From Paracoccaceae bacterium (GTDB taxonomy: Bacteria; Pseudomonadota; Alphaproteobacteria; Rhodobacterales; Rhodobacteraceae): a stretch of DNA of 64,000 nucleotides. The notes under the pieces were generated by a model, which saw nothing but the letters and a program-made list of their open reading frames with translations, did not search any database and was not told where the DNA came from. Positions within the stretch are counted from its first letter, which is position 1, and each line of letters opens with the position of its first letter. Positions 1 through 8,863 of the stretch are shown one piece after another. The stretch is from contig JAGRDY010000031.1 in the NCBI GenBank assembly GCA_020446815.1, positions 62,001-126,000 on the forward strand. The letters are read 5' to 3'. The translations under genes and the position numbers were made by a program.

Positions 1-335
1 TCTATGGCAGCCACGGCATGGTGCGCGGCGCCTATGCGCCGATGGAAAACATGCTGTTGACCATGTCCGAGCCGGGCGGCGCGGTGACGACGCGCAAGAA
101 CCGCTATCCGGGGATTCAGATCCGCGAAAAGCTGAAATCCTGGAAAACCACGGCGCTTCTTTCCTTTCAGGCGGAACTGGACGAATTTGTGGGCCTGCTG
201 GAAGGCAGGCGCGACTTGCGCATCGCCGACGGCCATGCCGCGCTGCGCGCGGTCGAAATCGCCGCAGCCGTGCCGGAAAGTTCGCGCACCGGCCAGCCGG
301 TGACATTGGCCGACCTCGGCCCGATGCGGGTGTGA
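1..335 (+). CDS. Gfo/Idh/MocA-family oxidoreductase, C-terminal fragment (5' end outside window)
   Basis: The reading frame is already open at the left edge, with the first full codon at position 3, so only the last ~110 residues are seen. The N-terminal NAD(P)-binding Rossmann domain and the catalytic residues lie outside. The visible part (YGSHG near the edge, then NRYPGIQIREKLKSW, then DEFVGLLEGRRDLRIADGHAALRAVEIAAA) resembles the C-terminal domain of Gfo/Idh/MocA dehydrogenases, where a DGxxALxAVEIAxA-type helix closes the protein. The stop codon overlaps the region just before the next gene's ATG at 338, so the two genes are probably translationally coupled. The substrate is probably a sugar or sugar nucleotide, but this cannot be determined here. 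Confidence 0.7.
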   Translation, partial: YGSHGMVRGAYAPMENMLLTMSEPGGAVTTRKNRYPGIQIREKLKSWKTTALLSFQAELDEFVGLLEGRRDLRIADGHAALRAVEIAAAVPESSRTGQPVTLADLGPMRV

Positions 336-337
336 CG

Positions 338-1261
338 ATGGCCGCGGCGATCCCCGATCTGTCCATCGTCGTCACCATCATCGACGGCGGCGACTGTCTG
401 CGCGATTTCCTGCGCGCGGTGACCTCATTCAAAGATGCGCCGCGCCACGAAGTGATCGTGCCCCATGATGCCAGCCGCCCGGAAGTTCCTGCGATGGCGG
501 CCGAATTCCCCACCGTGACCTTTCTCGATATGGGCGGCATCGACACCATCCACCCGCTGAGCACCGAAGCCGGCCTGCACGAGCTTTACGACCGCCGCCG
601 CGCCCGCGGGCTGGCCGCTTCCAAAGGCCGCATCGTCGCCATTCTGGAGGATCGCGGCCACCCGCGCCCCGACTGGGCGCGCCAGCTGGTGCGGCTGCAC
701 GGGCAGACCGGCTGCCACGTCGTCGGCGGCGGCATCGAATGCCGTGAACCGGCAAGCCTTTTGAACTGGGCCTTTTACCTGACCGATTTTGGCCGCTACG
801 GCCGCCCGTTCGAAAGCGGCCCGGCCACATGGGTTTCCGATGTCAACGTGAGCTATTCACGACAAGCTCTTGAAGATATGCGGCATTTATGGCATGAACG
901 CTATCATGAGCCGCTGGTCCACAAGTTTCTGATGGACCGTGGTGAAAAGCTCTGGCTGTCGAATGAGGTTCTGATCGACCACGGGCGCCCGCCCTGCACG
1001 CTGTCCTATCTGGTGCCCGAACGGTTCCACTGGGGCCGGCTTTTCGGCCATATCCGCACCATGACCATGTCCGAACCCGACCGGTGGAAGCACATCCTTG
1101 CCAGCCCGCTGATTCCGCCCCTGCTATGGTTGCGGCACGGTATTACCCAGGCCAGAAAGGGCAGGGGATTCAGATATTTGCTGGCGCTTCCTTATGTGAT
1201 GATCCTGACCACTTCCTGGACCCTTGGCGAGGTCTGGGGCTATATCACCAGGAAACCGTGA
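338..1261 (+). CDS. Family 2 glycosyltransferase, membrane-associated
   Basis: A 307-residue protein. The N terminus (PDLSIVVTIIDGGDCLRDFLRAV) is the first strand and helix of a GT-A fold, and the EDRGHPRPDWARQL region corresponds to the post-DxD acceptor segment, although the classic DxD is replaced by an ExDR-like motif. The C terminus has a hydrophobic segment (YLLALPYVMILTTSWTLG) that probably anchors it to the inner membrane. ATG at 338 is preferred; an in-frame GTG at 332 overlaps the upstream stop. It sits between a Gfo/Idh oxidoreductase and a GMC oxidoreductase, which suggests glycoconjugate or exopolysaccharide synthesis. The sugar donor and acceptor are unknown. Confidence 0.7.
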   Translation: MAAAIPDLSIVVTIIDGGDCLRDFLRAVTSFKDAPRHEVIVPHDASRPEVPAMAAEFPTVTFLDMGGIDTIHPLSTEAGLHELYDRRRARGLAASKGRIVAILEDRGHPRPDWARQLVRLHGQTGCHVVGGGIECREPASLLNWAFYLTDFGRYGRPFESGPATWVSDVNVSYSRQALEDMRHLWHERYHEPLVHKFLMDRGEKLWLSNEVLIDHGRPPCTLSYLVPERFHWGRLFGHIRTMTMSEPDRWKHILASPLIPPLLWLRHGITQARKGRGFRYLLALPYVMILTTSWTLGEVWGYITRKP

Positions 1262-1265
1262 CGCC

Positions 1266-2879
1266 ATGCCGCACGCACCTTATGATCTTGTTGTCATAGG
1301 TTCCGGGGCATCCGGCGGCTGGGTTGCCAAGGAGGCCGCCGAACGCGGCTGCCGGGTGCTGATGCTGGAGGCGGGGCGCAAACTCGACCCGAAGGCCGAT
1401 TTTCCGCCGCCCGGAAATGATGGCGCGGGCCGGGTGTCGCTGATGACTCGTGTGAGGGCGACCCTGCGTGGCCAGCAGGTGCAGGCGCGCTGCATGTCCT
1501 TCACGCCGCTGACGGCGCATCTTTTCGTCAATGACCGGCAAAACCCCTATACCACGGCCAGGGGCGCGCGGTTCAACTGGTACCGGGCGCGCCAGGTCGG
1601 CGGGCGGATGCACCTTTGGGGGCGCAACGCGCTGCGCATATCCGACGAGGATTTCAAGGCGGCGCAAAGGGACGGGTTCGGCGATAGCTGGCCGATCGGC
1701 TATGCCGATCTTGACCCCTGGTACGGCCATGTCGAACGGTTCCTCGGGGTGCGCGGCGAAGCCGCCGCCATCGCCAACTTGCCCGATGGCGACTATTCCG
1801 GCCCGCATCCCCTGACCGGGGCCGAACGGCGGCTGATGGCCGAACTGGCGGAAAAATGGCCCGACCGTCCGGCCACCACCTGCCGCATCATCCACCACAT
1901 GACCGACCGGCGCACCCCGCCGATCGCCGCCGCCGAGGCCAGCGGCAATTTCGAGCTGCGCAGCGGCGCGGTGGTGTCGCGCATCGAAACCGATGCCGTG
2001 ACCGGCCGGGCAACCGGCGTGACCTACATCGATGCCGCCAGCCGCGAAACGATCACCGTGGCGGCGCGCAATGTCGCCCTGGCGGCATCGACGATCGAAA
2101 CGAGCCGTATCCTGCTCAACTCTGCCGGCCCGCGCCACCCCGGAGGGCTGGGCAATTCCTCGGGCAACCTCGGGCGTTACCTGTCCGATCACCTGATGGT
2201 GTTTCGCGCCGGTTCGTTGCCCGAGGTGGAAGGCATGGGGGCGGGCCACGATGCTTATGATTTCGGCGCGCAATCGGGGATCTACATTCCGTCGTTCCGC
2301 AACCGCGGCAAGGCCGAGGGTTGCGGTTTTCTGCGCGGCTATTCGCTTTTGGGGTCGGTCGGGCGGATCGAGCCGGGCTGGTTCTTCATGGCCATCGGCG
2401 AGGTTCTGCCGCGCGCCGACAATCGCGTCGAGCTCGACCCCGGCAAGCGCGACGCCTGGGGCGTTCCGGTGGCCAGGATCACCCTGCGCCATTCCGACAA
2501 TGAGCGCGCCATGATCCGCGACATGAACGCCTCCCTGAAAGAGATTTCCGACACTTTCGGGCTGCCCGATGACCTGCTGGGCAAGGAAAGCCTGCTGTCG
2601 CGGATCGCCTACAGGATCGCCGGGCCTCTGGTCTATACGCCCGAAGGCGCGCTGGTCCCCGGCTCGTCGATCCATGAAACGGGCGGAGCGTGCATGGGCA
2701 CCGATCCCGCGCGCCATGTGGTCAATGCCGATAGCCAGCTATACGATGCCCGAAACGTCTATGTGACGGATTCCGCGGCCTTTCCCACCAATCCCTTCCA
2801 CAACCCAGGACTGACCATCATGGCGCTTTCGGCGCGGGCAGGGGCGTTGATCGCGCGCAATACAAGGCAGAACGCCTGA
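1266..2879 (+). CDS. GMC-family FAD-dependent oxidoreductase
   Basis: A 537-residue glucose-methanol-choline family flavoprotein. The FAD-binding GxGxxG motif (VIGSGASGG) covers residues G12-G17, followed by LMLEAG, whose acidic residue would bind the ADP ribose. The signature ARQVGGRMHLWGRNALR lies at about residue 110, and the C terminus carries HETGGACMGTDP and the family end motif HNPGLTIMALSARAG with the catalytic His region. ATG at 1266 is 5 bases after the glycosyltransferase stop, so they are likely one operon. The family oxidises alcohol groups of sugars, polyols or choline. Here the neighbours point to a sugar or glycoside substrate, but that is inference. Confidence 0.82.
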   Translation: MPHAPYDLVVIGSGASGGWVAKEAAERGCRVLMLEAGRKLDPKADFPPPGNDGAGRVSLMTRVRATLRGQQVQARCMSFTPLTAHLFVNDRQNPYTTARGARFNWYRARQVGGRMHLWGRNALRISDEDFKAAQRDGFGDSWPIGYADLDPWYGHVERFLGVRGEAAAIANLPDGDYSGPHPLTGAERRLMAELAEKWPDRPATTCRIIHHMTDRRTPPIAAAEASGNFELRSGAVVSRIETDAVTGRATGVTYIDAASRETITVAARNVALAASTIETSRILLNSAGPRHPGGLGNSSGNLGRYLSDHLMVFRAGSLPEVEGMGAGHDAYDFGAQSGIYIPSFRNRGKAEGCGFLRGYSLLGSVGRIEPGWFFMAIGEVLPRADNRVELDPGKRDAWGVPVARITLRHSDNERAMIRDMNASLKEISDTFGLPDDLLGKESLLSRIAYRIAGPLVYTPEGALVPGSSIHETGGACMGTDPARHVVNADSQLYDARNVYVTDSAAFPTNPFHNPGLTIMALSARAGALIARNTRQNA

Positions 2880-2971
2880 CAGACCGCCGCCGGGGGCGAA
2901 ACGGCGGGGGGAAGGGGCACATACGCAAGCGCAGGCCCCATGCCGGGGGGGGGGCGGCCGAGAACCGGGTT

Positions 2972-3004
2972 CTGGACCTAGATGTCGGGCAAATCTGGCC
3001 CTAC
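2972..3004 (+). promoter_or_regulatory. Predicted TauR (MocR-type) operator upstream of tpa: two direct half-sites
   Basis: Two direct repeats are visible: CTGGACCTAG at 2972-2981 and CTGGCCCTAC at 2995-3004. Their starts are 23 bp apart. The same CTGGMCYTAG motif recurs twice with the same 23-bp offset at 6204-6236 before xsc. MocR/GntR regulators such as TauR are known to bind direct repeats about two helical turns apart. The site ends 94 bp before the tpa ATG. Assignment to TauR is inferred from linkage and repetition. Confidence 0.65.
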
Positions 3005-3033
3005 GGCGGGGCGGCGTTCCGTGATGATTTGAG

Positions 3034-3062
3034 TTGGACGCGCAGGTCTGCGGATGTATCCT
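3034..3062 (+). promoter_or_regulatory. Possible sigma-70 promoter of tpa
   Basis: TTGGAC at 3034-3039 and TATCCT at 3057-3062 are separated by 17 bp and lie 30 bp downstream of the predicted TauR operator. The match is weak (three of six at -35, four of six at -10). This is expected for a promoter that needs an activator but is not strong evidence alone. Confidence 0.3.
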
Positions 3063-3097
3063 TGCGCGCGAAGATTCTCGCAATCATGGGTGTGATC

Positions 3098-4477
3098 ATG
3101 GACAGCACGGTGTATTCGAACGACATTTCCGCGGTGGTCGAGGCCGACCGCGCGCATCTCTGGCATCATCTGATCCAGCACAAGCCTTTCGAAACCGTCG
3201 ATCCGCGGATCATGGTCGAAGGCAAGGGGATGCGCGTCTGGGACGCCCTGGGCAAGGAACATCTTGACGCCGTCTCCGGCGGGGTCTGGACGGTCAACGT
3301 GGGTTACGGGCGCGAAACGATCGCCAAGGCCGTCTATGAACAGCTGGTGAAGATGAACTATTTCGCCAATTCCGCCGGCTCGATCCCCGGCTCCATTTTT
3401 GCCAAGCAGTTGATCGAAAAGATGCCGGGCATGAGCCGCGTCTACTACACCAACTCCGGCTCGGAAGCCAATGAAAAGGCTTTCAAGATGATCCGCCAGA
3501 TCGCGCACAAGCGCTATGGCGGCAAGAAGCACAAGATCCTCTTCCGCGACCGCGACTATCACGGCGCCACCATTTCGGCGATGTCGGCGGGCGGCCAGGA
3601 AGAGCGAAACGCCCAGTACGGCCCCTATACGCCGGGCTTCGTGAAGGTTCCGCATTGCATGGAATATCACAAGCAGTGGGATGTCGAAAACTATGGCGAA
3701 CGGGCGGCGGACGCCATCGAGGAGGTGATCCTGCGCGAAGGCGCCGATACGGTGGGGGCGCTTTGCCTGGAGCCGGTGACGGCGGGCGGCGGCGTCATCA
3801 CTCCGCCGGAAGGCTACTGGGCGCGGGTGCAGGAGATTTGCGCCAAATACGACATCCTGCTGCATATCGACGAGGTGGTCTGTGGTGTCGGGCGCACCGG
3901 CACCTGGTTCGGCTATCAGAATTACGGCGTGAAGCCCGATTTCGTGACCATGGCCAAGGGCGTCGCCTCGGGCTATGCCGCGATTGCCTGCTGTGTCACG
4001 ACCGAGGCGGTGTTCGAGATGTTCAAGGACAATGCCGACGATCCGCTGAACTATTTCCGCGACATTTCCACCTTCGGCGGCTGCACCGCCGGGCCGGCGG
4101 CGGCGATCGAGAACATGCGCATCATCGAGGATGAGGGATTGCTGGCCAACACGCTGGCGATGGGTGAACGCCTGATGAACAATCTGCACGCGCTGAAGGA
4201 AAAGCACCGGGTGGTCGGCGATGTGCGCGGCAAGGGCCTGTTCTGCGGCGCCGAACTGGTCAGCGACCGCGCGACGCGCGAACCGGTCAGCGAAAAGATG
4301 GCCGCCGCCGTTGTCGCCGACTGCATGGCCCAGGGGGTGATCATCGGCATGACCAACCGGTCGATTCCGGGGTTCAACAACACGCTCTGCCTCAGCCCGG
4401 CGCTGATTGCCACGCCTGATGACATCGACCAGATCACCCAGGCGATGGACAAGGCCATCACCAAGGTCTTCAGCTAG
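3098..4477 (+). CDS. tpa: Taurine--pyruvate aminotransferase
   Basis: A 459-residue class III (omega) aminotransferase. It transfers the amino group of taurine to pyruvate, giving sulfoacetaldehyde and alanine, the first step of taurine dissimilation in the cytoplasm. Class III hallmarks are YYTNSGSEANEKAFK (cofactor phosphate), RDRDYHGATISAMSAGG, the HIDEVVCGVGRTG motif whose Asp contacts the PLP ring nitrogen, and the Schiff-base lysine in TMAKGVASGY (K287). The substrate is assigned from context: tauR, xsc, pta and soeABC follow on the same strand. ATG at 3098 is preferred for family length and conserved N terminus; an in-frame ATG at 3086 is possible. A TauR-type operator lies upstream. 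Without the context it would only be called an omega-aminotransferase. Confidence 0.9.
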   Translation: MDSTVYSNDISAVVEADRAHLWHHLIQHKPFETVDPRIMVEGKGMRVWDALGKEHLDAVSGGVWTVNVGYGRETIAKAVYEQLVKMNYFANSAGSIPGSIFAKQLIEKMPGMSRVYYTNSGSEANEKAFKMIRQIAHKRYGGKKHKILFRDRDYHGATISAMSAGGQEERNAQYGPYTPGFVKVPHCMEYHKQWDVENYGERAADAIEEVILREGADTVGALCLEPVTAGGGVITPPEGYWARVQEICAKYDILLHIDEVVCGVGRTGTWFGYQNYGVKPDFVTMAKGVASGYAAIACCVTTEAVFEMFKDNADDPLNYFRDISTFGGCTAGPAAAIENMRIIEDEGLLANTLAMGERLMNNLHALKEKHRVVGDVRGKGLFCGAELVSDRATREPVSEKMAAAVVADCMAQGVIIGMTNRSIPGFNNTLCLSPALIATPDDIDQITQAMDKAITKVFS

Positions 4478-4710
4478 GCCCGGAACGCGCCAGGACCGGG
4501 ACAGGATCGGGGCCGGAACGCGGGCAGAAGGCATTGCGCCCGTCGCCATGCCGGGGTGATCGCCTGTCGGCCCCTTGGCCCGAAGGATGGCGCGCTGCGG
4601 CCTTTCGCGGCAGGCGTCCGGGCGGGTTTTCCGGCTGCCTGAATCGGGTCGGGGGCCAGCCGCCCGGCGCGGTTGGCCTTGACGCGGCCCCCGCTTTGCC
4701 GCCATCTGCC

Positions 4711-4742
4711 ATGAGTCCAGATGATGGGGCGCTTGGGGCCAG
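4711..4742 (-). promoter_or_regulatory. Possible degenerate TauR half-site pair upstream of tauR
   Basis: Read on the minus strand, CTGGCCCCAA begins at 4742 and CTGGACTCAT begins at 4720. Each shares the CTGGMCY core with the operators before tpa and xsc, but the spacing is 22 bp rather than 23 and the right half of each motif is poor. The pair ends right at the tauR start codon (4745), a position suited to autorepression. It may be chance. Confidence 0.3.
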
Positions 4743-4744
4743 TC

Positions 4745-6217
4745 ATGTCAATTCCCGCGGAAACGTTTTTTCTGACGACCGGGTTTGCCGGAACCTTGCA
4801 ACAGCAGATCCAGCAGATGATTTCCGAAGGGATCGTCTCGGGCCGCTTTCGTGCCGGCGAGAAACTCCCGTCCAGCCGCAAACTGGCGCATCGTCTGGGT
4901 GTCAGCCGGATCACCGTGACGCTGGCCTATACCGAACTGGTGGCGGGCGATTATCTGATTTCGCGGGGGCGCTCGGGCTATTATGTTTCCGATACCGCGC
5001 CGATGCAGCCCGATTTCGATGTGCCGCGCGATGCCCCCGGCGACTCGGTCGACTGGGACAGCGTCGTCAGCCGACGGTTTTCGCGCCATGAATTGCCCAT
5101 CAAGCCGCAGGACTGGGGCAATTTTCCCTACCCGTTCATCTATGGCCAGGCCGATGCCACGCTTTTCGACCATCAGAACTGGCGGCTGTGCGCGCTGCGA
5201 GCGCTGGGCAAGCGCGATTTCGAGCCCCTGACCGCCGATTACTATGAACGCGACGATCCGATGCTGATCGAATATATCGTGCGCAACATCCTGCCGCGCC
5301 GCGGCATAGCCGCCAGACCCGAACAGGTGCTGCTGACGCTCGGTGCGCAGAACGGGCTGTGGATCGCCGCGCATGTGCTGCTGGCGCGAGGCCGCACCGC
5401 GGTGGTCGAAAATCCCTGCTATCCCGGCTTGCGTGCCATCCTGAGCCAGATGGATTGTACCGTGACACCATCCGACATCGACAAGGAAGGGTTGCAGCCC
5501 GCCGCATTGCCGACTTCGCCGCATGTCGTCTTCACCACCGCCAGCCATCACTGCCCGACCAACGCCACCATGCCGGTGGAACGGCGCAGGGCCTTGCTGG
5601 ACAAGGCGGCAAGCGAAAATTTCATCATTGTCGAGGACGATTACGAATTCGAGATGTCGTTCATCAAGGCGGCCGCACCGGCGCTGAAATCGCTCGATCA
5701 CGAGGGGCGCGTCGTTTATGCGGGCTCCTTTTCCAAATCGCTGTTTCCGGGGCTCCGCCTGGGATATCTGGTCGCCTCCGAAGCCTTCATCCGCGAGGCC
5801 CGCGCCCTGCGCGCCACGGTGCTGCGCCACCCGCCCGGGCATATCCAGCGCACGGTCGCGTATTTTCTGGCGCTCGGCCACTACGACACACTGATCAACC
5901 GGCTCAAACAGGCCTACAAGCGGCGCAGGACCACCATGGACGACGCCATCCGCGCCAATCGGCTCGAGGTTGCGGGGCAGGGGTCGTTCGGCGGGTCGAG
6001 CTTCTGGATGCGTGCGCCCGAAGCGGTGGATACCGAGATTCTGGCCGAAACGCTGCGCGCGCGCGGCGTGCTGATCGAACCCGGGCGGTTCTTTTTCGCC
6101 CCCCGAACCGCGCCGCGGAACTTTTATCGCCTGGCCTATTCCTCCATCGCCCAAAGCCGCATCCCCGAAGGCATCGCGCGGATTGCCGGGGCGATGAGTG
6201 AATCTGGCCTTAGCTAG
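4745..6217 (+). CDS. tauR: MocR-family transcriptional regulator of taurine catabolism
   Basis: A 490-residue MocR (GntR subfamily) protein. An N-terminal winged helix-turn-helix (about residues 15-80, including SGRFRAGEKLPSSRKLA and LGVSRITVTLAYTEL) is joined to a fold-type I aminotransferase-like domain that binds PLP. The PLP lysine lies in GSFSKSLFPGLRLGY at K331, and VENPCYPG and IVEDDYEFE are family motifs. In this family the aminotransferase domain senses an amino compound. TauR activates tpa and xsc in response to taurine in Rhodobacter. ATG at 4745 begins the conserved N terminus. It is encoded between tpa and xsc on the same strand. Its last codons overlap the predicted xsc operator. 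Confidence 0.87.
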   Translation: MSIPAETFFLTTGFAGTLQQQIQQMISEGIVSGRFRAGEKLPSSRKLAHRLGVSRITVTLAYTELVAGDYLISRGRSGYYVSDTAPMQPDFDVPRDAPGDSVDWDSVVSRRFSRHELPIKPQDWGNFPYPFIYGQADATLFDHQNWRLCALRALGKRDFEPLTADYYERDDPMLIEYIVRNILPRRGIAARPEQVLLTLGAQNGLWIAAHVLLARGRTAVVENPCYPGLRAILSQMDCTVTPSDIDKEGLQPAALPTSPHVVFTTASHHCPTNATMPVERRRALLDKAASENFIIVEDDYEFEMSFIKAAAPALKSLDHEGRVVYAGSFSKSLFPGLRLGYLVASEAFIREARALRATVLRHPPGHIQRTVAYFLALGHYDTLINRLKQAYKRRRTTMDDAIRANRLEVAGQGSFGGSSFWMRAPEAVDTEILAETLRARGVLIEPGRFFFAPRTAPRNFYRLAYSSIAQSRIPEGIARIAGAMSESGLS

Positions 6218-6236
6218 ATGCCCGAACTGGCCCTAG
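6204..6236 (+). promoter_or_regulatory. Predicted TauR operator upstream of xsc, overlapping the 3' end of tauR
   Basis: CTGGCCTTAG at 6204-6213 and CTGGCCCTAG at 6227-6236 are direct repeats whose starts are 23 bp apart, the same geometry as the pair at 2972-3004. The first repeat contains the last codons of tauR; the tauR stop ends at 6217, inside the spacer. The site ends 84 bp before the xsc ATG. It implies a second TauR-controlled promoter serving xsc-tauE-pta. Confidence 0.65.
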
Positions 6237-6320
6237 TCGGTGACGGCCCGGCGGACATAGAAACGAAAAAAATCTGCCTCCCCGGCGGGGGGCGAAACGC
6301 GGCAGAAAGGGAACACGTCC

Positions 6321-8096
6321 ATGAAGATGACAACCGAGGAAGCCTTCGTCAAAACCCTGCAAATGCACGGCATCGAACATGCTTTCGGCATTATCGGTTC
6401 GGCGATGATGCCGATTTCCGATCTGTTTCCCAAGGCGGGAATCAAGTTCTGGGACTGCGCGCATGAGGTCAACGCCGGCATGATGGCCGACGGCTTCACC
6501 CGCGCCACCGGCAAGATGGCGATGATGGTCGCCCAGAACGGCCCCGGAATCACCAATTTCGTCACTCCGGTCAAGACCGCCTACTGGAACCACACGCCGC
6601 TTTTGCTGGTCACCCCCCAGGCCGCCAACAAGACCATCGGCCAGGGCGGCTTCCAGGAAGTCGAACAGTTGAAGGTGTTCGCCGACATGGTCGCCTATCA
6701 GGAAGAGGTACGCGACCCGGCCCGCGTGGCCGAAGTGCTCAACCGGGTGATCCTCAAGGCCAAACGCGCATCGGCCCCCGCCCAGATCAACGTGCCGCGC
6801 GATTTCTGGACCCAGGTGATCGACATAGACCTGCCCGAGATCGTCGAATTCGAACGCCCCAGGGGCGGCGAGGCGGCAATCGCCAAGGCCGCGGAACTGC
6901 TGTCGCAGGCGAAATTCCCGGTCCTGCTCAACGGCGCGGGGGTAGTTATCGGCGGCGCCATCCCGGCCTCGATTGCGCTTGCCGAACGGCTCGACGCGCC
7001 GGTCTGCTGCGGCTATCAGCACAACGATGCCTTCCCCGGCTCGCATCCGCTGTTCGCCGGCCCTCTGGGCTATAACGGGTCCAAGGCGGCGATGGAGCTG
7101 ATCGCCAAGGCCGATGTGGTGCTGGCGCTCGGCACCCGGCTCAACCCGTTTTCGACCCTGCCGGGATACGGCATCGACTACTGGCCGAGGAAGGCCGCGA
7201 TCATCCAGGTCGACATCAACCCCGACCGTATCGGGCTGACCAAACCGGTCAGCGTCGGTATCGTGGGCGATGCGAAACTGGTCGCCGAAAGTATTCTCGC
7301 CCGGCTTGCGGATGGTGCTGGCGACGCTGGAAGATCGGATCGCAAGAGTTTGATCGCACAGACGAAATCGGCCTGGGCGCAGGAACTGACCTCGATGGAT
7401 CACGAACAGGACGATCCCGGCACGACATGGAATGAACGCGCCCGCAAGTCCAAGCCCGACTGGATGAGCCCGCGCAAGGCCTGGCGTGCCATCCAGCAGG
7501 CGCTGCCCAGAGAGGCGATCATCTCGTCGGACATCGGCAACAACTGCGCCATCGGCAATGCCTATCCGACCTTCGAGGAGGGGCGCAAATATCTCGCCCC
7601 CGGTCTTTTCGGCCCCTGCGGCTATGGGCTGCCCTCGATCCAGGGCGCCAAGATCGGCAAGCCCGATGTGCCGGTCGTCGGCTTCGCAGGTGATGGCGCC
7701 TTCGGCATCTCGATGAACGAAATGACCGCGATCGGCCGCGACGAATGGCCCGCCATCACCATGGTGATCTTCCGCAACTACCAGTGGGGCGCCGAAAAAC
7801 GCAACACGACGCTCTGGTATCACGACAATTTCGTGGGCACCGAACTGAACCAGCAGGTCAGCTATGCCGGCATCGCCAGGGCCTGCGGGCTGCAAGGCGT
7901 GCAGGTCGACACCATGGCGGGCCTGACCGATGCGCTGGCCAGCGCGATCAAGGACCAGAAGGCCGGCAAGACCACCTTCATCGAGGTTCTGCTCAATCAG
8001 GAACTGGGCGAGCCCTTCCGCCGCGACGCGATGAAGACGCCGGTGGCGGTCGCCGGTATCGACCCTGCCGACATGAAGCCGCAAGCGGGGGCATGA
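6321..8096 (+). CDS. xsc: Sulfoacetaldehyde acetyltransferase
   Basis: A 591-residue thiamine-diphosphate enzyme that converts sulfoacetaldehyde and phosphate to acetyl phosphate and sulfite. The three acetolactate-synthase-fold domains are present. The ThDP-activating glutamate is E49 in CAHEVNAGMMADGF, and the metal/diphosphate motif starts at GDG (457-459) and ends about 26 residues later at IFRNYQWGAEKRN. The length and the YNGSKAAM and QWGAEKRNTTLWY segments fit Xsc rather than acetolactate synthase. A purine-rich ribosome site (AAAGGGAA) lies about 7 bases before ATG 6321; ATG 6327 is an alternative. It is 4 bases from the next gene and follows a TauR-type operator. Confidence 0.93.
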   Translation: MKMTTEEAFVKTLQMHGIEHAFGIIGSAMMPISDLFPKAGIKFWDCAHEVNAGMMADGFTRATGKMAMMVAQNGPGITNFVTPVKTAYWNHTPLLLVTPQAANKTIGQGGFQEVEQLKVFADMVAYQEEVRDPARVAEVLNRVILKAKRASAPAQINVPRDFWTQVIDIDLPEIVEFERPRGGEAAIAKAAELLSQAKFPVLLNGAGVVIGGAIPASIALAERLDAPVCCGYQHNDAFPGSHPLFAGPLGYNGSKAAMELIAKADVVLALGTRLNPFSTLPGYGIDYWPRKAAIIQVDINPDRIGLTKPVSVGIVGDAKLVAESILARLADGAGDAGRSDRKSLIAQTKSAWAQELTSMDHEQDDPGTTWNERARKSKPDWMSPRKAWRAIQQALPREAIISSDIGNNCAIGNAYPTFEEGRKYLAPGLFGPCGYGLPSIQGAKIGKPDVPVVGFAGDGAFGISMNEMTAIGRDEWPAITMVIFRNYQWGAEKRNTTLWYHDNFVGTELNQQVSYAGIARACGLQGVQVDTMAGLTDALASAIKDQKAGKTTFIEVLLNQELGEPFRRDAMKTPVAVAGIDPADMKPQAGA

Positions 8097-8100
8097 AAAC

Positions 8101-8847
8101 ATGGCCCTGCCGCTCGGTCTCGGTGTCGGCGCGGCGGCGGTTGTGGGGCTGGCGTTCCTGCTGGCGGCTTTCGTGCGGGGCTATTCAGGTTTCGGGTTTT
8201 CGGCATTGGTGGTGGCCTTTTCGGGGCTGGTCACCAATCCGGTCCAGCTGGTTCCGGTGGCCGTGCTTTGCGAAATCTCCATGACGCTGATTCAGGCCAG
8301 GGGGATCGGGCCCCTGATCGATTGGGGGCGGGTCTGGCGGATGCTGATTGGCGCGGCGGTGGCGATGCCGCTGTCGGTGACGGTGCTGGCCAGCATCGGC
8401 GCCGATTCCGCCCGCCTGGCGATTTCCGGCTTCATCATGGTCATGTGCATCCTGCTGCTGACGGGCTGGACGCTGAAAAAACCCATCGGCACGCCCGGCC
8501 AGATCGGGGTCGGCGTGGTCTCGGGGATGGCCAACGGTGCCGCGGTCGGCGGCCTGCCGGTGGCGGCCTTCATGGCCGCGCAACCCGTTGCCGCGCCGGT
8601 TTTCCGGGCCACGATGATCGCCTATCTCACCGCGATCGACATGATCGGGCTGCCGCTGATGTGGGCCAACGGATTGGTCGGCCGGGACACCGTGATGGTT
8701 TTCGCCCTGGCGATCCCGCTGCTGGTTCTGGGGCTGTGGCTGGGGGGGCGGCATTTTCTTTCGGCCTCGCCGCAAGGCTTCCGGCGCATGGCGATCGGCC
8801 TGTTGATCGTGCTGTCGCTGATGGGCCTGCTGAAATCGCTGATCTGA
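8101..8847 (+). CDS. tauE: TauE/SafE-family membrane protein, probable sulfite exporter
   Basis: A 248-residue integral membrane protein with about eight hydrophobic segments and the TauE/SafE N-terminal pattern ([23 protein letters not shown]). A second, weaker copy of the Gly-rich motif occurs near residue 130-150 ([20 protein letters not shown]). TauE/SafE proteins linked to xsc are proposed to export the sulfite released from sulfonates across the inner membrane. It starts 4 bases after the xsc stop and 16 bases before pta, so it is in the same operon. The family also moves other organosulfur compounds, so sulfite is inferred from context. Confidence 0.8.
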   Translation: MALPLGLGVGAAAVVGLAFLLAAFVRGYSGFGFSALVVAFSGLVTNPVQLVPVAVLCEISMTLIQARGIGPLIDWGRVWRMLIGAAVAMPLSVTVLASIGADSARLAISGFIMVMCILLLTGWTLKKPIGTPGQIGVGVVSGMANGAAVGGLPVAAFMAAQPVAAPVFRATMIAYLTAIDMIGLPLMWANGLVGRDTVMVFALAIPLLVLGLWLGGRHFLSASPQGFRRMAIGLLIVLSLMGLLKSLI

Positions 8848-8863
8848 CCGGAGACACAAGCCG

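Noticed and set aside
1245-8102. Very long open frames on the minus strand opposite the GMC oxidoreductase, tpa, tauR and xsc
   Set aside because: They mirror the codons of well-recognised genes in GC-rich DNA, have Arg/Ala/Gly-rich low-complexity translations and no ribosome sites or family features.
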